Positions 1 to 9,865 of a stretch of 27,091 nt of DNA are shown here, in pieces. The position numbers were made by a program, and so were the translations under genes. The stretch spans positions 1-27,091 of the forward strand of contig JARBJD010000635.1 of the NCBI GenBank assembly GCA_033064195.1. Reading direction: 5' to 3'. The DNA is from Blattamonas nauphoetae. Lineage: Eukaryota; Preaxostyla; Oxymonadida. How positions within the stretch are numbered: the stretch's first letter is position 1; each line of letters starts with the position of its first letter. The notes under the pieces are model-generated. The model did no database searches, was not told the DNA's origin, and saw nothing but the letters and a program-made list of their open reading frames with translations.

Positions 1-1500
1 GTGTTTGGTGGCGATGAGGGCGAAGCGGGTGTTTGGTGGCGATGGGGGCGAGCGGGTTTTAGTGGCGATGAGGGCAGAGTGGGTGTTTGGTGGCGATAGG
101 GGCGAAGTGGGTGTTTGGTGGCGATGAGGGCGAAGTGGGTGTTTGGTGGCGATGAGGGCGAAATGAGTGTTTGGTGGCGATGGGGCGAAGTGGGTGTTTG
201 GTGGCGATGAGGGCGAAGCGGGTGTTTGGTGGCGATAGAGGCGAAGCGGGTGTTTGGTGGCGATAGGGGCGAACTGGGTGTTTGGTGGCGATGAGGGCGA
301 AATGGGTGTTTGGTGGCGATAGGGAGCGAGCGGAGTGTTTGGTGGCGATGGGCGAAGTGGGTGTTTGGTGGCGATGGGGGCGAAGTGGGTGTTTGGTGGC
401 GATGAGGGCGAAGTGGAGTGTTTGGTGGCGATGAGGGCGAAGTGGAGTGTTTGGTGGCGATGAGGGCGAAATGGAGTGTTTGGTGGCGATGAGGGCGAAG
501 CGGAGTGTTTGGTGGCGATGGGGGCGAAGTGGAGTGTTTGGTGGCGATGAGGGAGCGAAATGGAGTGTTTGGTGGCGATGAGGAGCGAAGTGGAGTGTTT
601 GGTGGCGATGAGGAGCGAAGCGGAGTGTTTGGTGGCGATAGGGGCGAAGCGGAGTGTTTGGTGGCGATGAGGGCGAAGTGGGTGTTTGGTGGCGATGAGG
701 AGCGAAGTGGAGTGTTTGGTGGCGATGAGGAGCGAAGTGGAGTGTTTGGTGGCGATGAGGGCGAAGCGGAGTGTTTGGTGGCGATGAGGAGCGAAGTGGA
801 GTGTTTGGTGGCGATGAGGAGCGAAATGGAGTGTTTGGTGGCGATGGGGCGAAGTGGAGTGTTTGGTGGCGATGGGGAGCGAAGTGGAGTGTTTGGTGGC
901 GATGAGGCGAGAGTGTTTGGTAGCGATGGGAGCGAAGTGGAGTGTTTGGTGGCGATGGGGAGCGAAGTGGAGTGTTTGGTGGCGATGGGGAGCGAAGTGG
1001 AGTGTTTGGTGGCGATGAGGAGCGAAGTGGAGTGTTTGGTGGCGATGAGGGAGCGAAGCGGAGTGTTTGGTGGCGATGGGGAGCGAAGTGGAGTGTTTGG
1101 TGGCGATGGGGAGCGAAGTGGAGTGTTTGGTGGCGATGAGGAGCGAAGTGGAGTGTTTGGTGGCGATAGGGAGCGAAGTGGAGTGTTTGGTGGCGATGGG
1201 GAGCGAAGTGGAGTGTTTGGTGGCGATAGGGAGCGAAGCGGAGTGTTTGGTGGCGATAGGGAGCGAAGTGGGTGTTTGGTGGCGATGGGGGCGAAGCGGA
1301 GTGTTTGGTGGCGATGGGGCAGAAGCGGGTGTTTGGTGGCGATAGGGAGCGAAGTGGAGTGTTTGGTGGCGATGGGGAGCGAAGCGGAGTGTTTGGTGGC
1401 GATAGGGAGCGAAGTGGAGTGTTTGGTGGCGATGGGCGAAGCGGAGTGTTTGAGTGGCGATAGGGAGCGAAGTGGGTGTTTGGTGGCGATGGATAGCGAT
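1..1500. repeat. GC-rich minisatellite, 28-30 bp unit, about 50 copies
   Basis: Tandem array built on the invariant core GTGTTTGGTGGCGAT followed by a variable G/A-rich tail. Units are mostly 27-29 bp up to about position 540 and mostly 30 bp after that (tail AGGAGCGAAGTGGA). It starts at the window edge, so the true array is longer. Because 30 is divisible by three and the unit has no stop, long apparent reading frames (505-1536 and shorter overlapping ones) run through it. All three plus frames are open for long stretches, so these are by-products of the repeat and not genes. Confidence 0.95.
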
Positions 1501-1551
1501 GGTGAGGGTGTGGTGGAGCTTGAGTGGGAATATTGATGGTGGTGTACTACT

Positions 1552-1680
1552 GAGTGGTGGGGAGTGGAGATGAGAGGTTGGCTGAGTGGTGGGGGCGGAG
1601 ATGAGAGGTTGGCTGAGTGGTGGGGGAGTGGAGATGGGGAGGTTGGCTGAGTGGTGGGGGAGTGGAGATGAGTGGTAGGT
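1552..1680. repeat. Short tandem array, about 31-34 bp unit, four copies
   Basis: Four imperfect copies of a unit that reads roughly GAGTGGTGGGGGAGTGGAG followed by ATGAGAGGTTGGCT. It lies about 50 bp after the first minisatellite and has a different unit, so it is a separate array and not a continuation. Confidence 0.8.
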
Positions 1681-1982
1681 TGGTGGCTGGGAGGAATGTA
1701 CACCATCGCTAGTGGACCTGGAAGATAAAGAAGTCACGAAGAAGGATTGAGACATATCGTTTTCTTACCACAACTGAAGTGAACTTGATGCTATGATCCA
1801 AAGTCTAGTGGAGGAATTGAGTGAATGACAGACAACCTACAAGAGAGAAGACAAAAATGAGAATGATTGTTGATGAAAGAGAAAAATTTGTGAAATATAA
1901 ACGGAATTGTTCTAATACAGAAATCAATAATGAAAATATGTCTTTCAGTGTTGTCCTCACTCATTCCAAGTCCTGCTGTGAA

Positions 1983-2059
1983 CCTAGTACCGGACACAAG
2001 GCCGTAAATGGTACTAGGCTAGCCCTGTTCGGCCAAAAGGCCTGGCAGGATAAGCCAGG
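1983..2059. other. Cluster of three fold-back structures
   Basis: CCTAGTACC (1983-1991) pairs perfectly with GGTACTAGG (2010-2018) over an 18-nt loop. It is followed by GGCC-AAAA-GGCC (2031-2042) and CCTGGC / GCCAGG (2041-2046 / 2054-2059); the last two overlap and would be alternative folds. No tRNA cloverleaf or other known RNA could be fitted. This may be a structured RNA, a fold-back repeat or chance. The surrounding 1681-2190 shows no gene I can support. Confidence 0.4.
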
Positions 2060-2199
2060 TATGGAATGAGCGAGGTGGTAGGGGTTTAATTGTAATAAAA
2101 TGGCGAGGTGAAAAATGAATTAGAATCAAAAGAATAGGAGAGCTTGGAGGTGAATATAGAATTGGAGAAGTTGGAGTGATTGGATGAACAAGAGAATGA

Positions 2200-2283
2200 G
2201 AAGAATGAAAAAGTGAAGAAGGAGAAGAATGAATAAGTGAAGAAGGGGAAGAATGAATAAGTGAAGAAGGAAAAGAATGAAGA
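2200..2283. repeat. 24-bp purine-rich tandem repeat, about 3.5 copies
   Basis: Successive copies of AAGAATGAATAAGTGAAGAA plus GGRG, nearly all purine on the plus strand. The minus strand reads as a leucine/isoleucine/phenylalanine-rich frame (2126-2461) that is explained by the repeat. Confidence 0.75.
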
Positions 2284-3593
2284 GTATGAGAATTAGGAGT
2301 TGAAGAAGAAACATTTGAAAGATATGAATAACGAAAGATGTAAGAGACTGAAGACCCGAACTCACCTCATTCTCATCCCGTCTCTCAACTTCCTCCTTCT
2401 CAAACACCTTCCTCTCCCTTTTGTCCTCTCCTCTTCTCTGAAAAACGCAATAAGAAGTCAAATGAAGACGCGTTCACACAAACAGGGGCCCCGGTCAAGG
2501 AGGTATCTGATCGGAAAAATCCAAGGTATTCCTTCAGACCGGTGATTATGACCCGAAAATATGAGTGACTGTCTGGGAAGACAGTATGTCTAAAGTGAAT
2601 AAAAAGATGAACTATCAAAAGAGACACACCGGTGGAAGGAATGAACGGAATTTCCGTCATTCCCATTCAATTGAGTGAGATGTGAAGTGAAAAATCAATA
2701 AGGTCATCCGAGGAGCGGATTGGTTCAGTGAGGTGATGTGAAACAAAATTTGAAAGGACTCCGAATTCGGAGTCGCAGCAGTTTTCCCATGCTGCTCTGA
2801 AAAGAAACAGTACTGAATTTTCTTCCCTGAAAACAAGGGATTTTGAGAAGACAGAAAGTAACCGAGAACATACTGGTTCCTAAAATGCGGACCAGTATCA
2901 GTAAATACAGTGATGTGTTTCTTGGAAGTGTATGAATCAAGAGAAAATAAATCGGCAAGACATTCTTGAACAAAACGGTGATCATGAGGAAAGAACAGGG
3001 GAAATAAAGTTGTGATATGTTTTTGATAACAGAATTCTGTGAGGTGAAACAAGTAATGCAGAGATGAGAAACTGAAGTTTTTAGATAAAAATCGTGTCCG
3101 ACTTGGTCATTGGAAAGAGGTAATGACCAATTTTCTTTAAAGTCCATGACGATGACCAATGTGTCATCGTCTATGGATGAAATGGATGAATTGTAATAAT
3201 TTCTTTGTGTTTCGGCTATTTTTTTGTGTTTTTCTATTGTTTTTAGTTCATTTTGTTCTTTTTCTGTGAGTTTTTTGTTTTGTGCTTTTAATGTTTCTTC
3301 TTTTTTTTGTAAATATTTGCCTCGTTCACAAAGGGAACAGAGGTCGGTTCTTTTTGTTGCTTTTTTCAGGAATTTTGTTTGTTTGCAGAAAGTAGAGTAA
3401 GAGATTTTGGTTTTTCCTTCCTCAACTAGCTGACGGTGAAGCTCCTTTTTCGTTGTTTCAAGGAGCCTTGTTTCGATGTGGTGTGTTTCGGTTGCTATGG
3501 TTTCGAGGGAGTTGTCCGGAGTTGATGGACTATCTGACCTGCTGAGGAGGAATAGCAGGTCATCGTCGTCCAGTGTGTCAACTGCTGGCTTTT

Positions 3594-3637
3594 CTAATAG
3601 TATAAAGAGAATTGGGTGAAAAGGAGTGTGAGCATAC
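3594..3637 (-). other. Micro-intron, 44 bp
   Basis: On the minus strand it begins GTATGC and ends ACTATTAG. Removal creates a CAA codon across the junction and joins QKRVKK to KPAVDTLDDDD. The upstream exon is 106 bp, which fits the phases of both neighbouring introns. Confidence 0.65.
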
Positions 3638-3743
3638 GTTTCTTAACCCTCTTCTGTGGTTTTCTTTTCTGGTTTTCGCAGCTTGGTGACGTTTTATCTT
3701 CTATTGCTTTCATCAGTTCAGTGTCTTCGAGGATGTTTATTTT

Positions 3744-3775
3744 CTGTGAGAATGATTGAAAAAAGGAAAAGGAAC
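3744..3775 (-). other. Micro-intron, 32 bp
   Basis: On the minus strand it begins GTTCCTTTTCC, is pyrimidine-rich and ends CTCACAG. Removal joins RRPASKQ to KINILEDTELM in phase 0. The exon between this intron and the 37-bp one is 230 bp and stays open throughout. Confidence 0.65.
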
Positions 3776-4005
3776 CTGTTTTGAGGCCGGTCGACGTCGA
3801 GTGGGATTCCGAGGTCTCCCACCGATTCTGTCGAATCGGGAGCGGGCATAGTTATATGCCCCCTCCTCGACGTCGAAACCAACAGCCTGTGTCTCGCCAA
3901 GTGAGAGTACTTGGGAGACACACTGCATCAATTTCACCTTGTCGTCTTTGCACCTCATTTCACGATGTAAATGAGTTAAAGACGAAATAAGTGAAGTGAA
4001 TTTAT

Positions 4006-4042
4006 CTAAAGAGAGAAAGAATGAGAGAAAAGAAAGCCAAAC
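4006..4042 (-). other. Micro-intron, 37 bp
   Basis: On the minus strand it begins GTTTGG and ends in a pyrimidine-rich run with TTTAG. Removing it joins the frame ending in LAHYN to the frame starting NKFTSLISS, with a 1+2 split codon. Confidence 0.7.
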
Positions 4043-4519
4043 TATTGTAATGAGCAAGGACAATCTCCTTGATTGGTATGAGTTCATGACGACTATCCAG
4101 AGCTTTGATGAGAGGTGCTGCTGGATAGTCGCGATATTGTTTGACGAGAAGGTCGTAAATCTCCTTCCCGTGCGTGCTAATGGTTGATTTGGGTTTTGTA
4201 ATATAAGCTTCCATGGTTGCGAGAAGATATGATGGGGATAAGAATTTTCGAGTTTTGCTTGAATATTTCTTGGGGGTTGTCTGAAGATGTGAGAAATCTG
4301 TCTTCAATGGCCCACAAGTCTGGGTCATCATCTTCTCTGACTCTATTCAAGAGTGAGAACACCCTCAACCGATGTCCAATTTCCCTCTTTACTCCTCCAA
4401 CCCATCACCAACTATCCTCTTCCCACCCCCTACCCATCTCCCAACGACCTCTTCATGCTCCGACATCCTCACCAAATAACCTAATTTTATCCCGCTGCCA
4501 CTCTATTCGAACAGGTTAT

Positions 4520-5046
4520 GCCCCCTTTCCCCTTCCATCCATCTCAAATTCATCTCCTCCATCCCTCCACCCATCGCAAATTCACCTACTTCCTCCCTCC
4601 ACCCATCGCAAATTCACCTCCTTCCTCCCTCCACCCATCGCAAATTCACCTCCTTCCTCCCTCCACCCATCGCAAATTCACCTCCTTCCTCCCTCCACCC
4701 ATCGCAAATTCACCTACTTCCTCCCTCCACCCATCGCAAATTCACCTCCTTCCTCCCTCCACCCATCGCAAATTCACCTCCTTCCTCCCTCCACCCATCG
4801 CAAATTCACCTACTTCCTCCCTCCACCCATCGCAAATTCACCTACTTCCTCCCTCCACCCATCGCAAATTCACCTACTTCCTCCCTCCACCCATCGCAAA
4901 TTCACCTCCTTCCTCCCTCCACCCATCGCAAATTCACCTCCTTCCTCCCTCCACCCATCGCAAATTCACCTCCTTCCTCCCTCCACCCATCGCAAATTCA
5001 CCTCCTTCCTCCCTCCACCCATCGCAAATTCACCTCCTTCCTCACT
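4520..5046. repeat. 32-bp C/T-rich minisatellite, about 15 copies
   Basis: Unit CAAATTCACCTCCTTCCTCC followed by CTCCACCCATCG; the only common variation is CCTCC versus CTACT near the middle. Copies are almost identical from about 4555 to the end, which points to recent expansion. With a 32-bp unit, three units make 32 codons, so all three plus frames are open (4217-5116 and 4518-5240). These frames are treated as artefacts. Confidence 0.95.
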
Positions 5047-5240
5047 TCCGCCAGTGGATCGACGGTCAAAAAAACCACTCCTCTCAGCTCTGGAATATCA
5101 TGCTCTTGATGATTAGATGGTACTTATGCATGTTTTCCCGCAATTCCAATATCTTTTCGTCCATTGTCAACTATCACAAAGCGTGTTCCCCTCCTCCTTG
5201 TCATCAACTCGACCAATTCACACCAATCCCAACTTTTTGA

Positions 5241-5609
5241 GTGTTCACTCACTCCTCATTCATCTCCTCCGACTGTCCGTGTCGCACACACTTCCGACCG
5301 CCTCACCAAACTCAACAACAAGCCTTCATTCAAGCTCAGATGCAGCAATCACAACTAGTGGGCAAGAAACAACACCTTCTGGTTCTGAACACTTTTCAAC
5401 AGCGCTATCACATGTACCACCAACAGAACCATCAACAATAGATGCAAATAAAACAAGCAAGCCCGATCCAACTCAAAATTGGTCAATTTGTCTCCACAGA
5501 GCAACAAAAACAAGCCATTCAACAACAGTTTGCCCCGAAAGATATGGAGCAAAGTACAGCTCCTGAAGGATATTCTGTCAGAAAAAATACAGCAATAGCA
5601 ACAACTTGA
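5241..5609 (+). pseudogene. Glutamine-rich reading frame with one in-frame stop
   Basis: A single plus frame of about 122 codons, rich in glutamine (TQQQAFIQAQMQQSQ, MYHQQNHQQ, TEQQKQAIQQQF), interrupted once by TAG at 5439-5441 and ended by TGA at 5607-5609. The TAG sits in a run of glutamines, so the ancestral codon was most likely CAG. The low-complexity composition does not identify a function. Upstream, 5047-5240 is the degraded exit of the minisatellite. It may be the end of a larger decayed gene or a transactivator-like Q-rich segment. The call is weak. Confidence 0.35.
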
Positions 5610-5779
5610 AATTTCGCAAATGCCATAGTCTCCAAAGGATCTCAAAACTCGTCTGCAGTCTTCATCTCTGAAATATCATTATCTCCCTGAAAAGTGGTGA
5701 AAATCAGTGCCTCACACAATAGTCTAGACTAATCGAACATAGTGAATCTCGAATTGTTGCCACTTAGTTTATGGATTAA

Positions 5780-6622
5780 GTGATTGATCAATGCGAGTTC
5801 TGCACGCTCCTCATCCTTCCTGAATCGTCCGTGGAGCCCAGTAACATCGACAGCACTCTCACAAAAATTGACCATTACCATCAACAGTGCAGTGTACAAA
5901 CCAACTACGTCCACTCTGCGCGAATCACAATCGTCAAGTTTACCTTGACGAAATCCTCCATCGACGCGTCTGCTCTTAAAGCTGACATCTCCTGTGGCAC
6001 TCTACAGTCACTCATAAACCATCAGCGTGTGAGGTCAAGGACAGAACTTCACATTTAGCCTCCGACATCAAGTCGTTCACACGACGCATTCCGGGTTCGA
6101 TCCAAACGTCGACGACCGCATCGTGCTGGATTACAATCTCGAAAACACCAAGAACTGCACGCGCACGTACTTCTCGTGGTATTCCTTCAAAGAATGGTCC
6201 AGTAAACCCTTCACATTTATCCTACGACATCAAGTCGTTCACACGACGCATTCCGGGTTCGATCCAAACGTCGACCACCTCACAAGCATGTCTTGGTCGA
6301 CTACGCCGACAGAGTCGCTCTCTGCGCTCCAGTCGATCGTCCTCAGTTAAATGTTCAACTGCGGACAGCCACAGCTCCATCAAACCAGTGATACAGACTT
6401 CGCCAGTCAACTCACCCAGCTTACTCTGACGAAGGGTTCCCTTATCACCAACGCTTCCATCATCGACACCCACTCTGCCAGCATGCCTATATCCCACGCA
6501 CGCACCATCTCGCGCAACGACACTCTCCCCGACGACGAATCTGATATGTTTGTGCACGGTGGAGTGAACTCGGACTCACTCCAGTCCAACTGCAGCAACA
6601 TTAGTTATGTCAGTCCATTCTC
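5780..6622 (+). pseudogene. Decayed beta-helix-like gene fragments
   Basis: Several short plus frames follow each other: 5780-6058; a second from 6033 to 6350 reading GQGQNFTFSLRHQVVH and later NTKNCTRTYFSWYSF; and a third from 6351 reading ITNASIIDTHSASM and MFVHGGVNSDS followed by CSNISYV. The short beta-strand-like repeats, the G-rich turns and the C-x-x-I pattern resemble the beta-helix repeat proteins more clearly visible at 10.3-11.6 kb and after 25.3 kb. Frames change at least twice, so it is not an intact gene. Function cannot be read beyond likely extracellular beta-helix architecture, and even that is inferred by analogy. The third frame runs straight into the 30-bp minisatellite that begins near 6620. 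Confidence 0.4.
6047..6275 (+). repeat. 67-bp direct duplication spaced 162 bp
   Basis: Positions 6047-6113 and 6209-6275 are identical except for two bases (core CATCAAGTCGTTCACACGAC, continuing through CCGGGTTCGATCC). The 162-bp period equals 54 codons, so both copies read the same peptide (RHQVVHTTHSGFDPNVD) in one open frame, as expected for an internal protein repeat or a recent in-frame duplication. Confidence 0.9.
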
Positions 6623-6958
6623 CACTCGCTTCCCTCGCTGCACGCCACTCTGCACTCGCTTCCCTTGCTGCACGCCACTCTGCACTCGCTTCCCTCGCTC
6701 CACGCCTCTCTGCACTCGCTTCCCTCGCTCCACGCCTCTCTGCACTCGCTTCCCTCGCTCCACGCCTCTCTGCACTCGCTTCCCTCGCTCCATGCCTCTC
6801 TGCACTCGCTTCCCTTGCTGCACGCCACTCTGCACTCGCTTTCCTCGCTCCATGCCTCTCTGCACTCGCGTCCCTCGCTTCACGCCACTCTGCACTCGCT
6901 TCCCTCGCTGCACGCCTCTCTGCACTCGCTTTCCTCGCTCCACGCCTCTCTGCACCTG
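6622..6958. repeat. 30-bp minisatellite, about 11 copies
   Basis: Unit CACTCGCTTCCCTCGCTCCA plus CGCCTCTCTG, with occasional CTGCA or CCATG variants. All six frames are largely open across it. The plus frame gives the decapeptide repeat TRFPRSTPLC; other frames give serine/alanine/leucine or glutamate/arginine-rich repeats. The frames 6607-7020, 6576-6992 and similar ones are therefore repeat artefacts, unless the decapeptide frame extends the gene fragment just upstream. Confidence 0.95.
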
Positions 6959-6989
6959 CCTTACCTACCGCAACCCAAACGTATCCTGA

Positions 6990-8003
6990 CATCTCATTCT
7001 CAGCTCGGAGATCCTATTAGCTTCTGATGTCCGTCTCTTCGAGACTTGATCTTTTTCTTTTCATTTCTGCCTTGAAACTTCTTCATTTCGTCTTATTTCT
7101 CGTTTCACTTTCTCCAAATCATTTCTTCATTCCCATCCTCGAGATCTCAAATCCTTACTCTCTCTCCACATTCTCACATCCACTCGTGAATCTCACAACA
7201 ATCTCTAAATTGAATCTTGGTTTTACCCATTTCGCACGCTTCGCCACAATTCGAATGACAGACTTTCCCGGCTTGGACGCGCTTTTTTATACCTGTTACA
7301 CCCCCTTTTGCACTTCTGCACCTTAACAAGTCTTTTTCCAGCTGATGGAGGCCCCGGAGCAAGATCCGACCGAGAAAAATGTCAATCACTGTGATCGCAC
7401 GCCAGATACCCACTATGGCCGTGCATCATCCTTTCAAATTGCTCACCCCAATGTCCCAAACCCGCCCGTGATCTCGAACTCGTCATTTTGTAAATTCATA
7501 CCCTCTGACCACCTCCACACCACCCAACAGTTGGATTACTCACACGTGCCACTCTACACACTTCACCCTTTCAATGTCCCTGCATATTCATTTTAATACC
7601 CCCCTCCACCGACCAGACCCTATTCACTGTCCAGATCGGGTCGTGAACGCACAGGTCGAACACCTAACATCTCCCAACCATCTCCTCCATCGCCCAATCT
7701 CCTATCCACACTGACGAAACAAACAACCTACCCCTCTCTGCAGCCTACACCCTCGCAACATCGACAGGACCGCAACAAAACTGCACTACCTGAAATCATC
7801 GTCCGCACCGAATCGGTCTTTCCGCTCCCATTCAACAACAAAGCTAATCCACTCTCCCAGTTGACAATCTCAAACGAGATCCTTGGTGGAATGGGGAACC
7901 AGATCTCACTATTTACCAAGTATCCACCGTCAACCACCGACCAACCTCCCAAGCTGCCTAAGCACCCTGCACATATTCACAACCCACTCAACTGCTATCA
8001 AAC
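6990..8003. other. No supportable gene
   Basis: Only short frames occur (such as 7345-7596 and 7861-8223 on plus). A plus frame near 7700-7990 (LPEIIVRTESVFPLPF, LTISNEILGGMGNQ) has protein-like codon use and may be the upstream part of the gene remnant that starts at 8004, but it has no recognisable domain. Confidence 0.4.
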
Positions 8004-9068
8004 ATGGAGAAAGAGGAGGAGGCCCTTCCACCACCACCAAAAGTCGGAAGGAAGACTCAGAAGGATGAATGCACGAAAATCGGGCAATGCAGAGTATTGG
8101 GATGGTTCACTGGATAGAACAAGAACACAAAACAGTCAAGGAAATCGGAATGAACCAAACCAACTGGAAAGAAGAAGGATAAAGAGGACAAGGAAGAGGA
8201 AGTTGAGAAGAGAAAAACTGTAGAAGTACAGGACAGATCCGAAACACTAGAACCACCAGAAGCACATCAACCACATCTTGAAGCAGGAACTATCTCAGAA
8301 CCACTATCGGACATTCAAGAGGAATCACAAAATGAAAAGATCCCGAGAGATTGGGATTCATATGGAGACACAATCGCAGAAACAAACAAAGCACAAGAAG
8401 AGAAAGAGAAAACACTAGTGAAGGAAGCGAAAACAGAATTGAAGGAGGAAAATGATCAATTGACGAGAAATGAAGACACTAAAGAAACGACCATCGACTC
8501 AGACACCCAGCCATATCATCCCCTCAATAACCTGTCCAATCTGCTTCCAGCGATCCTACCTGTCCTGAACTCACATCAGAACAAACAGATACCTTCATCT
8601 AAACCAAAGAAGAACATGAAGATCCCAACTCACGCTAAATAGAGAACGGAGGCAGAACAAGACATTATCATTGATTGTGTGGAGTGGTCGTTGGCTCGTT
8701 TTGACTGTCATTCAGTCACGACAGTTCAGACCGTAAACCGCCACTCTCTCGCTCGCCTTATCTCTTTCACACGCCACTCTCTTCTTGAGCTGCCCGAGGT
8801 GAAGGGAATGGGGATGGCTGATGAATTGGAATGGCTGTGTCGGGTAGAGTTCATTTTTGACTTGTGCGAAGCTGTATCCAAAGCAAAGGACGAAAGTGGG
8901 ACTCTTGAGGCAGATCTCGTCGATATCAAACCACAACACACGCAGACGAGATTAGACGCTGAGCAGCTACGGCAGGACGAGTGGGAGATCGTCGTCAAGT
9001 CAATTCTCCACACCCACACATTTCCAACTTCAGAAGCTCCAAACTGGAAGTGTGCATCTTTCTCGTGA
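8004..9068 (+). pseudogene. Charged gene frame with three in-frame stops, no frameshift
   Basis: One plus frame of 355 codons starts at ATG 8004 (MEKEEEALPPPPKVGRK) and ends at TGA 9066-9068. It is interrupted by TAG 8115, TGA 8151 and TAG 8640, but the frame never shifts. The first half is a lysine/glutamate-rich, probably coiled or disordered segment (KKKDKEDKEEEVEKRK, KAQEEKEKTLVKEAKTELKE). The second half is more globular (MADELEWLCRVEFIFDL, AEQLRQDEWEIVVKSIL). No family is recognised. A host gene killed by point mutations fits best. It lies about 350 bp upstream of another frame remnant that is split by the transposon at 9866, and the two may once have been one gene. Confidence 0.5.
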
Positions 9069-9420
9069 ATCCATTTCACTGTATTGGTTCCATGAACATT
9101 TTTTCTAAAACTGTGCACATAACTCATGACTAAGTTGTCTTTCGGGCCAATAAAACGTATCGATTTGAGATGACGAAATAGAGAGCATAATCATAAAAAA
9201 GACTATTGAGAACTCATTCATTCTTGACAACGATGTATTCGACAACTTTTGAAATCGAAAAAACGGCCCCGTAAGAAAATGTCATAAAAAGATACGATTA
9301 TGGTTGGATCAGACCACATCCCGAGACTGAACAAATTTGCAGATCAGAACGTCCGGAATCTTCATTTAGAAATGTAAACAATGTGAATTTGTGAAGGATT
9401 AAAGGATATTCGAAAATCGA
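9069..9420. other. No gene seen
   Basis: AT-rich stretch with no open frame of note and no repeat or RNA gene that I can support. Confidence 0.5.
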
Positions 9421-9865
9421 AATGTCACTCGAACTTTTTCCGTTACGATCTCTGATGTCAAAAATATCAACCCACTTGTGATCAACTCCGGTTCGATTGT
9501 TCTTCAAGTCTTCCGCCTACCGTCGAACACCCTCCACCCAACCGAAGGCAGAATCGTTCCCGTGAAAGTCCCCAAGCCCCAAGTTCCCTCAACCGCGCTC
9601 GTCTTCGCCGCACATCGAAGGAACCATGTGAAAGCACAGTGTCTAAACACACAGCATGGCTGAAGGACCAGTCGCAACAAGGCGGAGGAGATGCACGAGA
9701 TCGCGAAGAATGCGATGTTCCACTTCTTCTCGAACCTGACTGCGCCGAACTCGAAGCTGAGTGTGATTCATACGCTCCTACTGTCCAAGTGATGGACCCG
9801 CACGCTCAGCTGAATGAGAAAGCGAGCCGGATCAGTGGAGCAAGTGGAATGTCGGGAGCAGCGAT
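9421..9865 (+). pseudogene. Host gene remnant, left part, cut by the transposon at 9866
   Basis: A plus frame reads FSVTISDVKNINPLVINSGS and then continues past TGA codons as NKAEEMHEIAKNAMFHFF and LTAPNSKLSVIHTLLLSK. Third codon positions in the second segment are mostly G or C, as expected for coding sequence. The first segment has the strand-turn-strand pattern of beta-helix repeats; the second looks alpha-helical and is not recognised. The sequence stops at the 9-bp target site AGCAGCGAT (9857-9865), and the gene appears to resume after the transposon at 14131. At least three in-frame TGA codons show that it is not functional under the standard code. Confidence 0.45.
9857..9865. repeat. 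Target site duplication, left copy
   Basis: AGCAGCGAT, identical to 14122-14130. Joining the flanks across one copy restores a plus-strand frame that runs NVGSS then DETKEEAKEEEGG. Confidence 0.88.

Larger units (their letters stand above)
2450..4370 (-). pseudogene. Decayed multi-exon DDE-transposase-like gene (DFKEN / GPHFRN / HGK family)
   Basis: Read on the minus strand. An N-terminal part contains the segment THGKEIYDLLVKQY. A lysine/glutamate-rich linker follows, with two CxxC-like cysteines (LCSLCERGKY). The core then shows VMDFKEN, an HDH motif, FTDTGPHFRN, FFSEQHGK and CDSEFG in order. This series matches a transposase-like family I recall from invertebrates and protists, with acidic residues in DFKEN and TDTGPH as candidate catalytic positions; the exact superfamily is not certain. 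Three micro-introns restore the frame at 4006-4042, 3744-3775 and 3594-3637. At least three frame changes remain (near 4190, near 3040, and between HGK and CDSEFG), and the C-terminal part below about 2660 is badly degraded, so it is probably dead. The 5' end runs into the minisatellite region above 4370. No terminal repeats were found, so it could also be a domesticated or captured gene. Confidence 0.6.

Noticed and set aside
505-1536. 343-codon open frame rich in FGGD / CLVAM repeats
   Set aside because: It is the translation of a stop-free 30-bp minisatellite; the other plus frames are equally open and there is no unique sequence that looks coding.
4217-5240. Long proline/serine-rich frames (299 and 240 codons)
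   Set aside because: They consist of the 32-bp tandem repeat read in different frames; no domain and no flanking coding signal.
6086-6100. tRNA-like T-loop GGGTTCGATCC
   Set aside because: No acceptor, D or anticodon stems can be formed around it, and the same sequence recurs in the second copy of the 67-bp duplication as part of a protein-coding repeat.
1-6958. Possible CRISPR arrays among the tandem repeats
   Set aside because: Units are directly contiguous with no unique spacers and the context is eukaryotic.
6576-7027. Open frames on both strands over the 30-bp array
   Set aside because: All six frames are open because of the repeat; at most the plus frame continuing from 6351 could be part of the dead gene upstream.
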